From Perognathus longimembris pacificus (taxonomy: Eukaryota > Chordata > Mammalia > Rodentia > Heteromyidae), in assembly GCF_023159225.1 (NCBI RefSeq), contig NC_063174.1:29719983-29783982 (forward strand): a DNA stretch of 64,000 bases. The letters run 5' to 3'. Numbering within the stretch: position 1 is the stretch's first letter; each line of letters opens with the position of its first letter. Positions 1 to 12,189 of the stretch are shown in pieces. Below the pieces are notes generated by a model, which was not told where the DNA came from, searched no databases, and was given only the letters and a program-made list of their open reading frames with translations. The position numbers and the translations under genes are program-made.

Positions 1-700
1 ACCAAAAACATTTGTAGACTAAATGGATGGATGGATATATGTAAGAGATTCTGAAATGTTAATCTTACTTCTTTCTCTGTATGAATTCAGAACCAACTGA
101 GCAGTAGACTAAGGAGTTAAATTGAGATTGCTACACACACCTGCAGCTAGGATCTGTCTTCCCTCTGGTCAACATCTCTAGATGCTGAAAGTTAAGCAAG
201 GTTTCCCGAGAGTCACCTTCACATTGAAAATGGTTTCCAGTTTCATATCCATGAATCAAAGAGATGATACAAACCTGATGTAGAGGCTCATCCTTGGGCC
301 TTTCCCCTACAGACATGGAACAAAAGAAACTAGATGCTCTTTGTAGGCAGGATAGTTCTGAAACTGTCCATGTCTTCACTGGCAGTTTGTTCTAAGTGTA
401 GGATGCTGACTGAGGAAGTAGATGTGGGCTGAAACCCAGTCCACACTCTCAGCTAAACTCCATTTCTAGGTTTTAGTCAGTTGCATAAAAACATCTGTTC
501 ATGGAGCTGTCTGCCTGAGAGGGACGTTTTGACTCATTCATGCAAAAGCTGTATGTAAACTCTCAGGGCTCTACTACATAATGTGTTTCTCAAACTTCAC
601 TAGTCAGATGATTCCTTTTTTCCCTCAGAGAGAATGAGAACAGATGAAAGTAAACACAGAAACCCCTTACTCAATACTTCAAAAAAAATAGAAGTTTCAT
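1..700. other. unassigned single-copy-looking sequence
   Basis: I see no gene, RNA or recognisable transposon here. Only a tiny ATGG-type tandem run near 22-35 stands out. Open frames are short and carry no recognisable domain. Confidence 0.5.
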
Positions 701-719
701 CTTAAAGATAGGAAGAGTT

Positions 720-832
720 GGACTGGGAGTAGCACTGTGGCTCAAATGGTAGAGTGCTAGCCTTGAGCAAAAAGAAGCTCAGGGCCAGGGCCCAGGCCCT
801 GAGTTCAAGCCCCAGGACTAGCAAAAAAAAAA
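720..832 (+). mobile_element. Geo SINE monomer (right half only)
   Basis: The element starts with GGGAGTAGCACTGTGGCTCA and ends with CCCCAGGACTAGC plus an A run, matching the Geo half of the other SINEs in the window. It lacks the ID-like left half. A 12-bp direct repeat ATAGGAAGAGTT flanks it (708-719 and 833-844), which shows a retrotransposition event by an element that was already monomeric or 5'-truncated. Confidence 0.85.
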
Positions 833-1020
833 ATAGGAAGAGTTCAAGAGGGGAGGGGAGCAGAGATGAAGCATTATCTGAACACCTCTGGGCTCGGTAC
901 TGAAGCACGTAATTTGGATAAGCCACTTCAGATTTTTTACATAAATTTGTCAAGATTGGTATTTTCAGATGAGCATATGAAAGATTAATTTTTTATTTGA
1001 CTTTATTCATTTATTTATTT

Positions 1021-1215
1021 TTGCCAGTCCTGGGGCTTGAACTCAGGGCCTCAGTACCATCCCTGCCTTCTTTTGCTCAAGGCTAGCTTAGCACTCTACC
1101 ACTTGAGCCACAGCACCACTTCTGGCTTTTTCTATACATGTGGTGCTGAGGAATCAAACCCAGGGCTTTATGTATACCAGGCCAGCACTTTACCACTAGG
1201 CCATATTCCCAGCCC
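1021..1215 (-). mobile_element. IDL-Geo dimeric SINE, antisense
   Basis: Read on the minus strand it begins with GGGCTGGGAATATGGCCTAG (ID/tRNA-Ala-like left half) and ends with CCCCAGGACTGGC. The A tail appears as a T run before 1021. It is moderately diverged from the youngest copies. Confidence 0.85.
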
Positions 1216-1392
1216 AAGGATAACATTTTTTAAAAAGTACTTACCCAAGTGTGGTAACACTTACATCCATGATCCAAACTGAGAAATAACCACCAATGCA
1301 ATAACAAGGTTTTAAACAAGTGGGTTCCAAAAGTTCAATGACTAGAACTTAACAAATATTTTTTCGAAGTTAAAAATGAAGATTAGATTCTT

Positions 1393-1704
1393 TTTTAAAA
1401 TTTTTATTGTTATTATAAAGGTTATATACAGAGGAGTTACCATTGCATAACTCAGGTAAAGATTACATTCCTTTTTGGACAGTGTCCCCACTTCCCTCAC
1501 TCTCTCCCAGTTTTTCCCACTCATCCTCATTCACAAATTGTATAGTTCATTTTCAAAATAGTGTCTAGTTTAGTACTACTGCTGCATTTGTTTAGTCATT
1601 GCCCCTCAATTTCTGAGCCTCCTCTTAGACTCCCAAAGACATATAAATGAACAAACAAAACACAAAGGGAAAAAAAACAAAAACAGCAAAAAAATTCCTC
1701 TTGG
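1393..1704 (-). mobile_element. 5'-truncated retroposed insert, probably L1 3'UTR
   Basis: This 312-bp insert starts with a T run (an antisense A tail) and is bounded by a perfect 16-bp target duplication TGAAGATTAGATTCTT (1377-1392 and 1705-1720). It has no SINE structure. The A-rich end and truncated form fit an L1 3'UTR fragment, but its sequence differs from the L1 3' end at 17.3-17.8 kb, so the family assignment is an inference. Confidence 0.6.
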
Positions 1705-1964
1705 TGAAGATTAGATTCTTGAGTTAACTCATAAAATTATTTCTTGATGTTGTTTGGATGCTTAAACCTTGAAATGAACCTTTTTAAAAATTTTCCTCTG
1801 GCTATTCAGTCCCACTAGATCCTTGAGCCCAAAAGCTTAGAAATAGTTGTGTTGAAAGATTTTATAAGGAAAAGAACATAAGGTGAAAGGTCTATGTGAA
1901 ATTCCCTACAAATAAGGGTAAGAAAATCTCTATTACTGGATTTCTCAAGCTCAGTTCTACTAAT

Positions 1965-2140
1965 TTGGTCAGATAATGCTTTGTTATAGAGTACTGTCCA
2001 AAGCATTCTAGGATGTTTAGCAGTCTCTCTGGCCTCAATCTATTTGATGCCAGTAGCATGCCAGTAGATAGCCAAAAGTATCTCCAGACACTATTAAGTG
2101 TTTCCTGGGAGCCAAAATTATTCTTGCTGTGACTTCGGAA
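1965..2140 (+). mobile_element. MER5-like hAT-Charlie DNA transposon remnant
   Basis: The phrases GGATGTTTAGCAG, CCTGGCCTCAATC, TGCCAGTAGCATGCC and TCTCCAGACACTATT follow the order of the MER5A consensus. It is a diverged, non-autonomous ancient copy. Confidence 0.65.
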
Positions 2141-2268
2141 TACAGTGGTTTCTGGACAGTATCATAGTCACATATGCCTTCCATAGGTATCGAAGATGTG
2201 AACCCCAGGTTTCTGTGAATAAGTGCACAAGTAGCAAAAACAAATAAAGGTCTTTTTAAAGTAGAACC

Positions 2269-2510
2269 CAGCTAGGCATTAATAGCTCATTACTGTAATC
2301 CTAGCTACTCAGGAGGTTGAGATCTAAGGATCTCAGGTTGAAGCCAGCCCAGGCAGAAAAGTCCCTGTGAGACTCTTATCTCTAATTACTCAAAAATGCA
2401 GAAGTAGCACCATGGCTCAAGTGGTAGTGTGCTAGCTTTGAGCACAAAGGAGCTCGGGGACAGTGCCCAGGCCCTGAGCTCAAGCCACACACACACACAC
2501 ACACACACAA
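2269..2510 (+). mobile_element. 7SL-headed Geo composite SINE with (AC)n tail
   Basis: A B1/Alu-like head (TGTAATCCTAGCTACTCAGG then GAGATCTAAGGATC) leads into the Geo half (AGTAGCACCATGGCTCAAGT ... GCCCAGGCCCTGAG). The 3' tail is a pure (CA)n run at about 2486-2509 instead of poly-A. A short GTAGAAC repeat may be the target duplication. Confidence 0.85.
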
Positions 2511-2519
2511 TGTAGAACA

Positions 2520-3385
2520 CAAGTCTTGAGGGTTGTGACAGGCTGGGACTTTAAAGATTTAAAACCTTCCTGGGTAGGTTTAATATTATTCTAGTTATTT
2601 TTAATACCTAGAAAGATTTAACATGCTTCCTTACAGAAAAGATGTCTAAAAATTGCTTTCCAATCTGAAATAAAATATAGTGTTCCCCAGTAGAGTCTAA
2701 GATATTTTAGGTGAATTATGATACTTTTGTTTTCAGGTGGTGATTTGGTATCAACAATAAACCTTTTCTTTGGCCATGACGAGAAAAATGTGGGTGTGGA
2801 CATAATGAAGCAATTGTGCAGCTGGAAAGAGTGAATAACTCACATCCCTCACAGAGAAAGGGTCATGCTACCTTCACAAGGCATGCCAAGAAAATTCCCA
2901 TGATGCTAATCCACAAAGAACAGTGTCAGGTTTCACAAAATACTTTGAATCTCCTCCTTTATTCTCTCATCTTATTATTCTTTTTTCCCCCCAATGACCA
3001 AAGGGTGAAATCTCCTATGCAGGCCATCAAGCTCAATTGCTTCCTGGGGAAATTCAACTTCACTCTCTGAAAATTAAAATTCCTCTCTGAGCAATATCAA
3101 AATTCAAAGATGAATACAGATGTAATGATTTGCTGTAACTCTAAAGGTTACACAAAGCAGAGGAAGAAATAGAGTGCTAAGACACTCTTTCAAATCCTTG
3201 ATAGACATTAGACATTCTCCAGCTGAAAGCTGAATTCCAGGAGCTAGATGCTATTACTAGACTGTCTCTCCCATTTATCCTCATCTTTATTACAAAAGTC
3301 TTTAGAGAAAGTTGAAAAGCATATGGATCTTGCATACACATAGGGTATGATTGTTGAAAACCGAGAGTCTGATACCCTAATGATT
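2520..3385. other. no recognisable gene or repeat
   Basis: AT-rich sequence with short open frames only. No conserved motif, splice-like exon or transposon end was recognised. Confidence 0.45.
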
Positions 3386-3389
3386 TAAA

Positions 3390-3600
3390 TCCATAATCCC
3401 AGCTCTGCTGCTTACTGGTTCAGAACCTCCACCCCCACCTCTGAATGCCTCCTTCCTTATCTGTCCAGTGCGGATCATTGTGTCTGCTTCTTAATATTGT
3501 TATGAGGAATAAATGAGTTGATACTTGTAATGCCTAATCACTCTTATAGAATAGTGTCTAGCACATAGCAAGTGCTAGAAAAGTGTCCTTATGATGCAAA
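3390..3600 (+). mobile_element. MIR SINE remnant
   Basis: It carries the MIR order of motifs: AGCTCTGCTGCTTACTGG, a CCTTATCTGTCCAG stretch, then TATGAGGAATAAATGAG and GTGTCTAGCACATAGCAAG. It is diverged, as expected for an ancient tRNA-derived SINE. Confidence 0.7.
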
Positions 3601-6160
3601 GTCAGAAAATAATGTAACAACATGAGATCTTTGTCCCATTCTTACAATCCTGCTATACCATAGGGGAAAAGTTGGATAATGAGCTTACGTCTTTGCCACC
3701 TCACTTCCTTCTTTCAGTCCCTTTTCCCTTTTCTCTGTCCATCTAAGTCCTCTTCCTAGATAGCATCAGAGTGTGAGAAGATAACAGCTAGTGATGTCTA
3801 AAGTATCAACCTAAGCATCCTTTTCTGAACAGCCTTTGAATTTCCCCTAGAGACTCAAAAAGGCTATAAATATCACCAGAATTTAAGGCATGACATTTCT
3901 AGCCCTGCCCCTTTGGTAGGACTTATATCTTTCGATGGAGACACTCTCCCTAGTCTGCGCACTGCTGATGATGACTTTGCAAAGAACATTAATGTGAAAT
4001 CATACTTCTGAGCTTAAAATCAAGTTTAAAAAAACTAAGCAGTCTGCAATATCTGCATTATAGCATATGGCACATTGTGGCACTGTCTTAAAATGAGTCA
4101 TAGTAAACCCAAGTTAGAAACAGACATTATTTCCAGATGTCAAAAGAATTATTTTTATTAAACAGAAAAGCAAGCAAGATGGAGTATGGTTCTTAATATG
4201 TCTTCTTTTACTAGCTGTTAATGTTTACTCACTTCTGATTTTTCTAAGATTATCCTCTTGTAAGCTGTGGCCTAAATGCATTTAAATTGCCTTTGAATAT
4301 CCCAAGCAATCCTTACTGCCATGGAAACAGAAGCAAGGATTTGCAAGATGACTCCTTTGGGGCATAATTTGGCACTCTGGATACTTTTGATTGGTTGCTC
4401 CCTGCTCTGCCACCCTCTCTTTGAAATGCAATCGCATTGGTTGTATTTATTTTTATTATCCATGAGAGCATACAATTCACCAAGTACTGCAAAGTATCAT
4501 TCATCCATCAAAGTCCTTCCTGAGACATGGGTAAGATTAATCAAGGAAATACATAAGCATCAGAAAGCACAAGCAGATTGCTCCAGAAGGATTTAGGCAT
4601 TTACTCAATGGTCTATGAGATAATCTACATCTTTAAATTTTTTATTGATGGAGAAAAGTATGGCCTGGTGCCCCCCAAAATGTTACCTAGTACCCTGCCT
4701 CTTGAAAATATCAATGAGTTGTACAATTTTATATAAAGAACATATGAGATAGTAACAATGACACCCAAACTAGAAAATATCCAATTCCTGACTTTGTTGT
4801 GAATATATTTTATAAAAATCACCTAGCTAGGTTTTTAAAAAAATATGTAAATGGCCATTTATAGCATAGAGAATTGGAGCTTGGGTTCAGTGTGAGGTCA
4901 CTGCTTATAAATTAATGAATTCTTTGGATGGAGATTAGATATAAAGAGCAAATATCATTTCCCTTGTCTGTTTCATTAATCCATGATGAAGATAGGAGGA
5001 AAATGTCAAGGTCAAGTCTGTATTTCTTGTTTAAAAAAACACCATCAGAGACAGAAGCATCTATCTTAGCCACATGAAGGTGTAATGTTTTTCTGCTTTT
5101 TAAAATAACTAGATTCATAAAACGTTCACAAGCACAAAACAAATATTTGTTTGGGGGGTTCTGTTTTATTTATTTTGGGGAGATTTTGAGCTATTCAAGG
5201 CATATGAAAGCACATGGGAATAGAGACCAGCTGCTCTTTGGGTAAGTAATACCACAGCAATGAAAAGACATGAGGGAAGGAAGGATCAGGAGTGGACAAG
5301 CTGAACCTATCTGACCTTCACTGTGTTTAAGACTCATTGTGACCTTTAGATGTTGAAAAAGTAAAACATGGGCAACTAAGATTAATCTGTGCAGTATAGA
5401 AAAGTTCCTGTGCAAACATAAGAAATATAGTAATAAATACAGTTATGGGTATTTCTAATAGAAAAAAATGTCAAGAAAGACTGATATTTTATGTCAGTGG
5501 ATATAACATTAGTATAAAAAAAGCTTAAAGGGAATTTACTACTCAGGTAAGTGAAAAGCTATTTTATGGGCAAAAGCAATTGAATTATTTAATTCTAGCC
5601 ATTATGGAAGGTAAGGCAGATGTATATCATGTTCATAGCCACTTGCACCTCTTAACAATGTTCTTATATTTGAAGGAATTCCCAAATTATGAATCTGCTT
5701 CTAAGGAAAAATACAGGACTCGTCTTCCCAATCTGCCTGACAGGAGAGATACAGACACGTAACCTAGACTGCACTGATCAAATGCAGCCAGTAGAGACAT
5801 TGGTATAGATGAGGGAAAAAGGAGGATGCAGATGCTAGGGAGGATTTGATTTCTGATGAAGATGTCAGCAGAGTCATGTAGCTTTGAGGGCAGCAGTGTC
5901 TGGTACCGGCCAGTGCCCAGATGCAGTGCCTCCTGATGGCATAGTCTTCTCTGGAGCAGTTCCACAGGATGATGTGGACATCCCTTAGGTGTGCTGTCTT
6001 CCAAGACTTACACTTAGAGCATCTGGAAGGACCGATTCGTTCCTTAGTTTGCAGCTAAGGATATTGGTGAATATAGTATGCTTGATTGTACATCCTTAAT
6101 GCAAATATAAATTAGAACACTACTTTTGTAAAGTGCTTTAGTATTCTTATCAAATCTTTT
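3601..6160. other. unassigned AT-rich intergenic sequence
   Basis: No gene is supported. A minus-strand open frame at 5687-6004 has no recognised domain and no homologue I can name. No SINE boundaries were found. Nothing else stands out. Confidence 0.4.
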
Positions 6161-6164
6161 TTTT

Positions 6165-6390
6165 TCCCTTTTTGGCACCAGGTTTGAACTCAGGGCCTCA
6201 CACTTGCTCAGCTTGCTTTGCTCAGCTGGCGCTCAATGACGAGGCATACCTCTAGTCTTGTGTGTCTTTTTGCTGGTTATTTTGGAAATGGATTCTTGTA
6301 GACCTCTCTGCCTTTGAACTGTAATCCTGAAGATGTTAGCATTCTGAGTAGCAAGGACTGTGTGTCACCACCTCCCAGCACCAAACCTTC
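6165..6390 (-). mobile_element. old composite SINE, antisense, degenerate
   Basis: After a T run, the order GGCACCAGGTTTGAACTCAG, TTGCTGGTTATTTTGG, then ATTCTGAGTAGCAAGGAC matches an antisense Geo/7SL-headed SINE with many substitutions and deletions. Confidence 0.55.
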
Positions 6391-7375
6391 TTAGGAGAAT
6401 TTATGCTGAGGAAATACTTTAAAGGAAAGAAAACCACCCGAGGGCTCACCAATTTGGTGATACCCAGTATGATACACACTTGGCAGTCAGTAGGATGCCA
6501 ATATTTCTGTGGGTAGGGTTTCCACATTCTTCTAGAAGGAAAGGCAGGGCACTTACAGCTGTATTTACATACAGCAAGTGGCTCTTTTTACTTACACTTA
6601 ATATTTGAAAATAAATGAAATAAATGAATCTCTTTGGTTTCTGTGACAAAATACTGAAGTAGAGTTATGAACAAAAGAAGAGGTTTCTTTAGTACTTAGT
6701 TTTAGAGGATAGAAGGCAAAGATCATGGCATTTGTCCTCTGGTAAAGGCCTTCTAGCTACATTACACTATGGTGATGACCTCATAAGGGGGCAGATGAAA
6801 CAGAGAGATAGAAGTTACACAGGAGACAGGAAGTATGGGGCCAGAACCAGGCCAGACTTGCTGGATGTGTAAGAACCCATTCTCAAGACTGCAATCTATT
6901 CCAAAAGACCAGTACTAATTCCTGCTGGTGTGCTGGTAGAGGCTCCATGCCCTAATGTCCTTCTAGTTCTGCCTCTTCAAGTTTCAACCACGTCAACATT
7001 GCCACACTGTGAAACACACCCAAACCATAGCAAAGCTTTTGTGAAGGATGAACTTCTTTTCCTCCTCACTTTTCCTCATCCATCCCTCATCCTTCTATTG
7101 TCCTCCCTCAATGGCTAGTCTAGGAAAGGAGATAGAAAGCTTCCACCATGGATAACAGAGATTTGGAGGCAGAAAAGTTGCAACGTTAAATGCCTTCCAT
7201 ATCTTGTGAGATTCAGCTCCTGGCCAAGGCTTGCCCATTTCTGCCACTTAGAGAATGGATGAGGGATTCTGTCAGCTTTTAAGTTGCCACACAAAACCTG
7301 GAGATCCTGGAGATCCATGTGTGAAAGAATTTCAAAGTGACTCATGAAAAGGAAAGTCTCACAAAATGAAAGTTG
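6391..7375. other. unassigned sequence
   Basis: No gene, RNA or transposon boundary is recognised. Open frames are short and appear fortuitous. Confidence 0.4.
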
Positions 7376-7409
7376 TTTTTTGTTGCTGTTGTTATTTTTC
7401 TCTTCTGTC

Positions 7410-7497
7410 AGTTTTGGGGCTTGAACTCATGGCCTGCGCACTGTCCCTGACCTGAGCTCTTTAGCACTCTACCACATTGAGCCACAGCTCCACTTAA
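7410..7497 (-). mobile_element. Geo SINE fragment, antisense
   Basis: GTCAGTTTTGGGGCTTGAAC through GAGCCACAGCTCCACTT is the reverse complement of the Geo half. A T-rich run precedes it. Confidence 0.7.
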
Positions 7498-7593
7498 GAT
7501 GAAAGTTTTAGCAAGGATTTTGGTATAGCAGGGTTAGAGAAAAATGAAATAAAGAGAAACATTTCCTGCTTCTAGTGCAGGAAATGGGAGTTA

Positions 7594-7919
<326 letters not shown>

Positions 7920-8429
7920 AAATTATGAGGTTTATGTAGCAGTGCATAAAAAAACATTCATGAGACATTGTTAAGGAAATAGAGGTAAACTGTATCTATA
8001 TGTGATTTGTATAGCTTATATAAAAAATAAAAATTCGAATGGCCATTTGGGCCAGAATCAGAAGGAAAAAGAAAAACAATATGATTTCTTGAGGGGCAAA
8101 ATTATCAGTAACATTTTGATCTTCTTTTATGCTAATGCTGTTTAGTGCAAAAATATATTTATGTTTTGCAAAATTATCTTAGATATTCAAAATGGCATCC
8201 AGACTTTTGGCAAAGTCTCAGTGACATTACTAGTGATTTGGGCGCCTGCTTAGTAAGGATGATTTGACACCTGTTGTCATTTGATGGAGTTAGCCTAGCT
8301 CTGGGTTGACTGCTTTCAATGTCATCACCCACCTGCTCCCATGGATCACAAGAATTGGCTTGGGGGCAGAAAATATTGGCAAACTTCTTTGGCATTTTGT
8401 AATAAAACTGAAAATATCTAAATCTTGTC

Positions 8430-8985
8430 ATCTAGAAATTCTACTCTTAGGCACTTACCCTAGAGAAACTATTGGCATGAAGCATCCATAAATTGTACAC
8501 AAGTGTTTATACCAGCACTAAAAAGACTAAAATCAACTTAAATATTCATCAACCATAAGATAGATTTTTCAATGGGTAAATATATAGTATAATCATGTGA
8601 TATTATATAACCATAAATATATTTAAGTACATTTAGAATAAACATTGGGTGAAGCACATAAAATGAATGAAGGCAGCTAGTTACAGTATACAAAAGTAAC
8701 ATGTTATACAATTCTATTCACAAAACATGAAGAACAGGCAATATTAAACTATGCTAATAAAGGATATATACAAAATGAGTAAATCTAAAAGATAAAGAAA
8801 TCATTATCACAAATATCAACATAGGGGTTACCACTAGGAGAGAAATTAAGAGGAGGTTGGGTTTAGAAAGGGGCACCCTAGGAATTTCTTTATTTAGATG
8901 GTTCTTTTATGGATATATGTTTCATTGTTCTACATTAAGCAGTAGTATATCTGTGTTTTCCTCTCCTTTCTGTGTGTATATTACA
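8430..8985 (+). mobile_element. old L1 ORF2 3' end fragment
   Basis: Old L1 phrases appear in order: AGAAATTCTACTCTTAGGCA, a degraded version of the 'tacacaagtgtttat' stretch, TATTCATCAACCATAAGATA, then the 3'UTR-like GGGGTTACCACTAGGAG. Reading frames are broken throughout. This is an ancient, dead L1. Confidence 0.6.
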
Positions 8986-8992
8986 GATTTGT

Positions 8993-9298
8993 TTTGTTTT
9001 GGCAATACTGGGATCTCAGAGCCTTGTGCTTGCTAGGCAGGTGCTCTATTTCTTGCTATGCCCTAGTCATTTTCCATGTGGTTATATTTTTTTTCAGGTA
9101 GGGTCTATCACTTTTGCTAGAGCTGGCAGTGGACAATGATCCTCCTGCCTGTCTCCTGTGTAGACCTGTGCTACTGTGTGCAGCTTGTTTTTGAGATAAG
9201 GTTTCATTAACTTTTGTCCAGGCTGGCCTCCAAATGCAATCCTCCTAGCTCTACCACTCAAGTAGCTGGGATAACAGTCATTCACCACCATACCTTAC
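8993..9298 (-). mobile_element. old B4-like SINE (ID plus B1 type), antisense
   Basis: The first part, GGCAATACTGGGATCTCAGA to GCTATGCCC, is an antisense tRNA/ID-like monomer. The second part, GTCCAGGCTGGCCTCC to CACCATACC, is an antisense 7SL/B1-like monomer. The ID-plus-B1 order is that of rodent B4 elements. Divergence is high. Confidence 0.6.
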
Positions 9299-9556
9299 CT
9301 CAGTTTATAATTTTATAAACAGAAGAGAGGAGACTCTAACAAAAAGATCCATGGATGAAGATGAAATAGTCAAGAAATCACATTTTCCAGAAGCAGAAAT
9401 TCAGATCATTGAGGCAAGAGGTGAGGGTTGCTGAAGAAGTTAAGGTGTGGCATGATCACATAGAGCTGTCATAGGAATATGATTCAAAAGCACTAATTAA
9501 TAAATAAAACTGATCTAATTATTTTCTTTCTTTCTTTTTCTTTTTTTCTTTTTCTT

Positions 9557-9751
9557 TTGCCAGTCCTGGGGGCTTGAACTCAGGGCTTGAGCACTGTCCC
9601 TGACTTCTTTTTGCTCAACGTTAGCACTCTGCCAACTTGAGCCACAGCGCCACTTCTGGCCTTCTCTATATATGTGGTGCTGAGGAACTGAACCTAGGGC
9701 TTCATGTTTAGGAGGCAAGCACTCTTGCCACTAGGCCATATTCCCAGCGCT
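9557..9751 (-). mobile_element. IDL-Geo SINE, antisense
   Basis: A (CTTT)n-rich T tract is followed by GCCAGTCCTGGGGGCTTGAA and ends with CTAGGCCATATTCCCAGC. This is the complete dimer in antisense orientation. Confidence 0.85.
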
Positions 9752-9754
9752 AAT

Positions 9755-10400
9755 CTTTCTAATTCTTTTGAATAAGGTATCTAAACCACTGGGAACTGTA
9801 ACTTTGAAAGTCTCTAGGGACCATGGAAATGAAACTCTATAGGTTTCAGAGAGTGGTCCTTGGAGAGAAGGTATTCTCCCAATTCATGCCTGTACTCTCT
9901 TTGCTTCTGCCCTTTCACCCTAACTCAGTACTATATAAGGAAATAATGAGGGAGGCATGGATCTGGCAACACAGAAATCAAACTTGCAGTTTCTGGATCC
10001 AAATTACAGTTGGCCCTCACTGTCATGACATATTGTGTGAATACCAGCCAATTTCATAGGGCTTGAAGGCCCCATGAAGAACTCTGAGATGAACAGGTAA
10101 AGCATTTCAGAGACTGTTTCTGGAGTTGAGAGCCTATCTTAAACAGAACCCAGAAGAGTAGAGGAATGAGGAATGAGAGTCCTAATGACATTGTTATATG
10201 ATTTGCAAGGCTGCCTAGTTCACTCTTCTGTTTGTAAATGGCTTCCCAGGAAAATTTGAAGGTAAGCCTTTACAACCGTCCTCTAGCAATTGTTCAGTTA
10301 ACTGGTCAATGCAGAAAGGCCTACCCTGATCTGTCAAGAACCAACACATTATACGGATTACTTGTGCATTTGATAGGCTTTTTTGTTTCATTTTTGTTTT
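9755..10400. other. unassigned sequence
   Basis: Two short open frames (78 aa on +, 87 aa on -) have no recognised domain. No transposon boundary was recognised. Confidence 0.4.
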
Positions 10401-10404
10401 GTAT

Positions 10405-10498
10405 TTTTGTTGTTGGTGGTGGTGGTACTGGGGTTTAAACTCAAGGATTGGACACATGCTAAGCAGGTGCTCTGCCACTAAAGCTACTCTGCCAGCTC
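10405..10498 (-). mobile_element. ID/tRNA-type SINE monomer, antisense
   Basis: GGTACTGGGGTTTAAACTCA through AAGCAGGTGCTCTGCCACTA is an antisense tRNA-derived monomer preceded by a T/GT-rich tail. It lacks the Geo half. Confidence 0.6.
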
Positions 10499-10550
10499 AC
10501 TGTACTTTTAAAATGTATCATTTAAAGGTGTGTGTTTTGTTTTGTTTTGT

Positions 10551-10743
10551 TTTTGCCAGTCCTGGGACTTGAGACTCAGGGCCTGAACACTGTTCCTGGC
10601 TTCTTTTTGCTCAAGGCTAGCACTCTACCTCTTGAGCCACAACACCACTTCCAGCTTTTTCTGTTTATGTGGTGCTGAGGAATAGAACCCAGGGCTTCAT
10701 CCATGCTAGGCAAACACTCTACCGCTAAGCCACATTCCCAGCT
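10551..10743 (-). mobile_element. IDL-Geo SINE, antisense
   Basis: It runs from GCCAGTCCTGGGACTTGAGA to GCCACATTCCCAGC, with a (GTTTT)n tract as the tail. Full dimer. Confidence 0.85.
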
Positions 10744-11447
10744 CTCTGGCATACCTTTAAACTTGGAAAGCAGCAAAAGCAATTGCCCAGTGTTCTTGCA
10801 GTATACTGGTGATCTTACCTTCTACTGACTGAGCTGTTTAAGAATTCTTTAGGGATACAGGTAAAGATTCTGTAGGTATTTCAGTTTGACATTAACCAGT
10901 TTTGTACATAACCCAGTATGCCAGCACTTCAAAAGTACCTAGTCCCTCACAAATTCTTTTGAGAGGTTTTAAGATCAACTATACTTCTATTGGTGAGAGG
11001 GAAAGATGTGAAAGTCTATGTGAAGAATCCAGAGAGGACAGACAGGGGAGGATAGGAGAAAATATTTGCAAACAATATATCCAATAAATAAAATATGGAA
11101 AGCTACTACAACATACTCAATATAACTATCCAAACACTATCCAAACTATCCCACCCCCCAAACCCCAAAATCCAAAGATAAGAATACACCTTTCACTAAA
11201 GATGATAAATAAACCCTACAAAGCTATTCAACATCACTAGTCATCAGGGAAATTAAACAACAACCACAACAACAAAAATACAACTCTACACCTATTAGAA
11301 TAGTGAAAATAAAATATAGTGAGAATATCAGATACTAGCAAGTAGTACAGGGAAATGGAATCACCAATAGGTTGTTAGTGGAAATGTAAAAATGGAGCAG
11401 CCATTCTGGGAAAATATAGTTGATGTTCCTTTTAGAACTAACAATCT

Positions 11448-11649
11448 GAGCTAGGAATATGGCCTAGTGGCAAGAGTGCTTGCCTCATATACATGAAGCC
11501 CTGGATTCGATTCCTCAGCACCACACATAGAAAAGGCCAGAAGTGGCGCTGTGGCTCAAGTGGCAGAGTCCTAGCCTTGAGCAAAAAGAAGCCAAGGACA
11601 GTACTCAGGCACTGAGTTCAAGCCCCAGGTCTGGAAAAAAAAAAAAAAA
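11448..11649 (+). mobile_element. IDL-Geo SINE with 14-bp target duplication
   Basis: It starts GAGCTAGGAATATGGCCTAG and ends CCCCAGGTCTGG plus an A run. The flanking duplication AGAACTAACAATCT (11434-11447 and 11650-11663) is perfect. The host sequence is old L1. Confidence 0.92.
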
Positions 11650-11669
11650 AGAACTAACAATCTCCCAGT

Positions 11670-11858
11670 TATTCTAGCTCAAAAGCTACTAGATAGGGAG
11701 ATTATGGTCCAAGGCCAACCAGCAAGATGTAAGACCCTATCTAAACAAAAAATAACCTAGAACAAGAAGGGCTTGGAGTGTGGCTCAAGTGCTGGATTGT
11801 CTGCCTAACAAATACAAGATTCTGGTTTCAAATCTCGGTATCACTAAAACAAAACTCT
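11670..11858 (+). mobile_element. old B1/ID-type composite SINE
   Basis: A degenerate 7SL-like head (AGCTCAAAAGCTACTAGATA, GACCCTATCTAAACAAAAAA) is followed by an ID-like monomer (TGGAGTGTGGCTCAAGTGCT ... TTTCAAATCTCGG). It is strongly diverged. Confidence 0.5.
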
Positions 11859-12189
11859 AAATATCCTATGACTGAACAATGGAATTCTTGGACATTTGTT
11901 GCACAGTAAAATCTGCCTGCAAATGTTCACAGTCACTTGATGCACAATAACCATGGGAAACTGCTCAATTCCTCAGTGGGTGATTGGTGACATCCATACT
12001 ACAAAACACTACTTGGTGATACAAATGAACAAACTAGTGAAACATTCAACAATTTGAATCTCCAGGGGATTGTGATAAGTGTGCATAGTGAGAGCTAACC
12101 CTAAAAGATTGCATTATTGTATGCTTCTATTTGTTTAACATCTCAACACTAACATGGAACATTCCAATGTTGACATATTTTAATTTTTT

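Larger units (their letters stand above)
11040..12185 (+). mobile_element. old L1 ORF2 fragment, interrupted by younger SINEs
   Basis: Old L1 ORF2 phrases occur in order: GGAGAAAATATTTGCAAAC, ATTCAACATCACTAGTCATC, CACCTATTAGAATAGTG, then GTTGTTAGTGGAAATGTAAA and GGAGCAGCCATTCTGGG. The 3' continuation resumes after two inserted SINEs at about 11,860. Frames are destroyed. The interruption shows the L1 predates both SINEs. Confidence 0.7.

Noticed and set aside
5687..6004. 105-aa minus-strand frame
   Set aside because: No domain, no splice context and no recognised homologue. Treated as chance.
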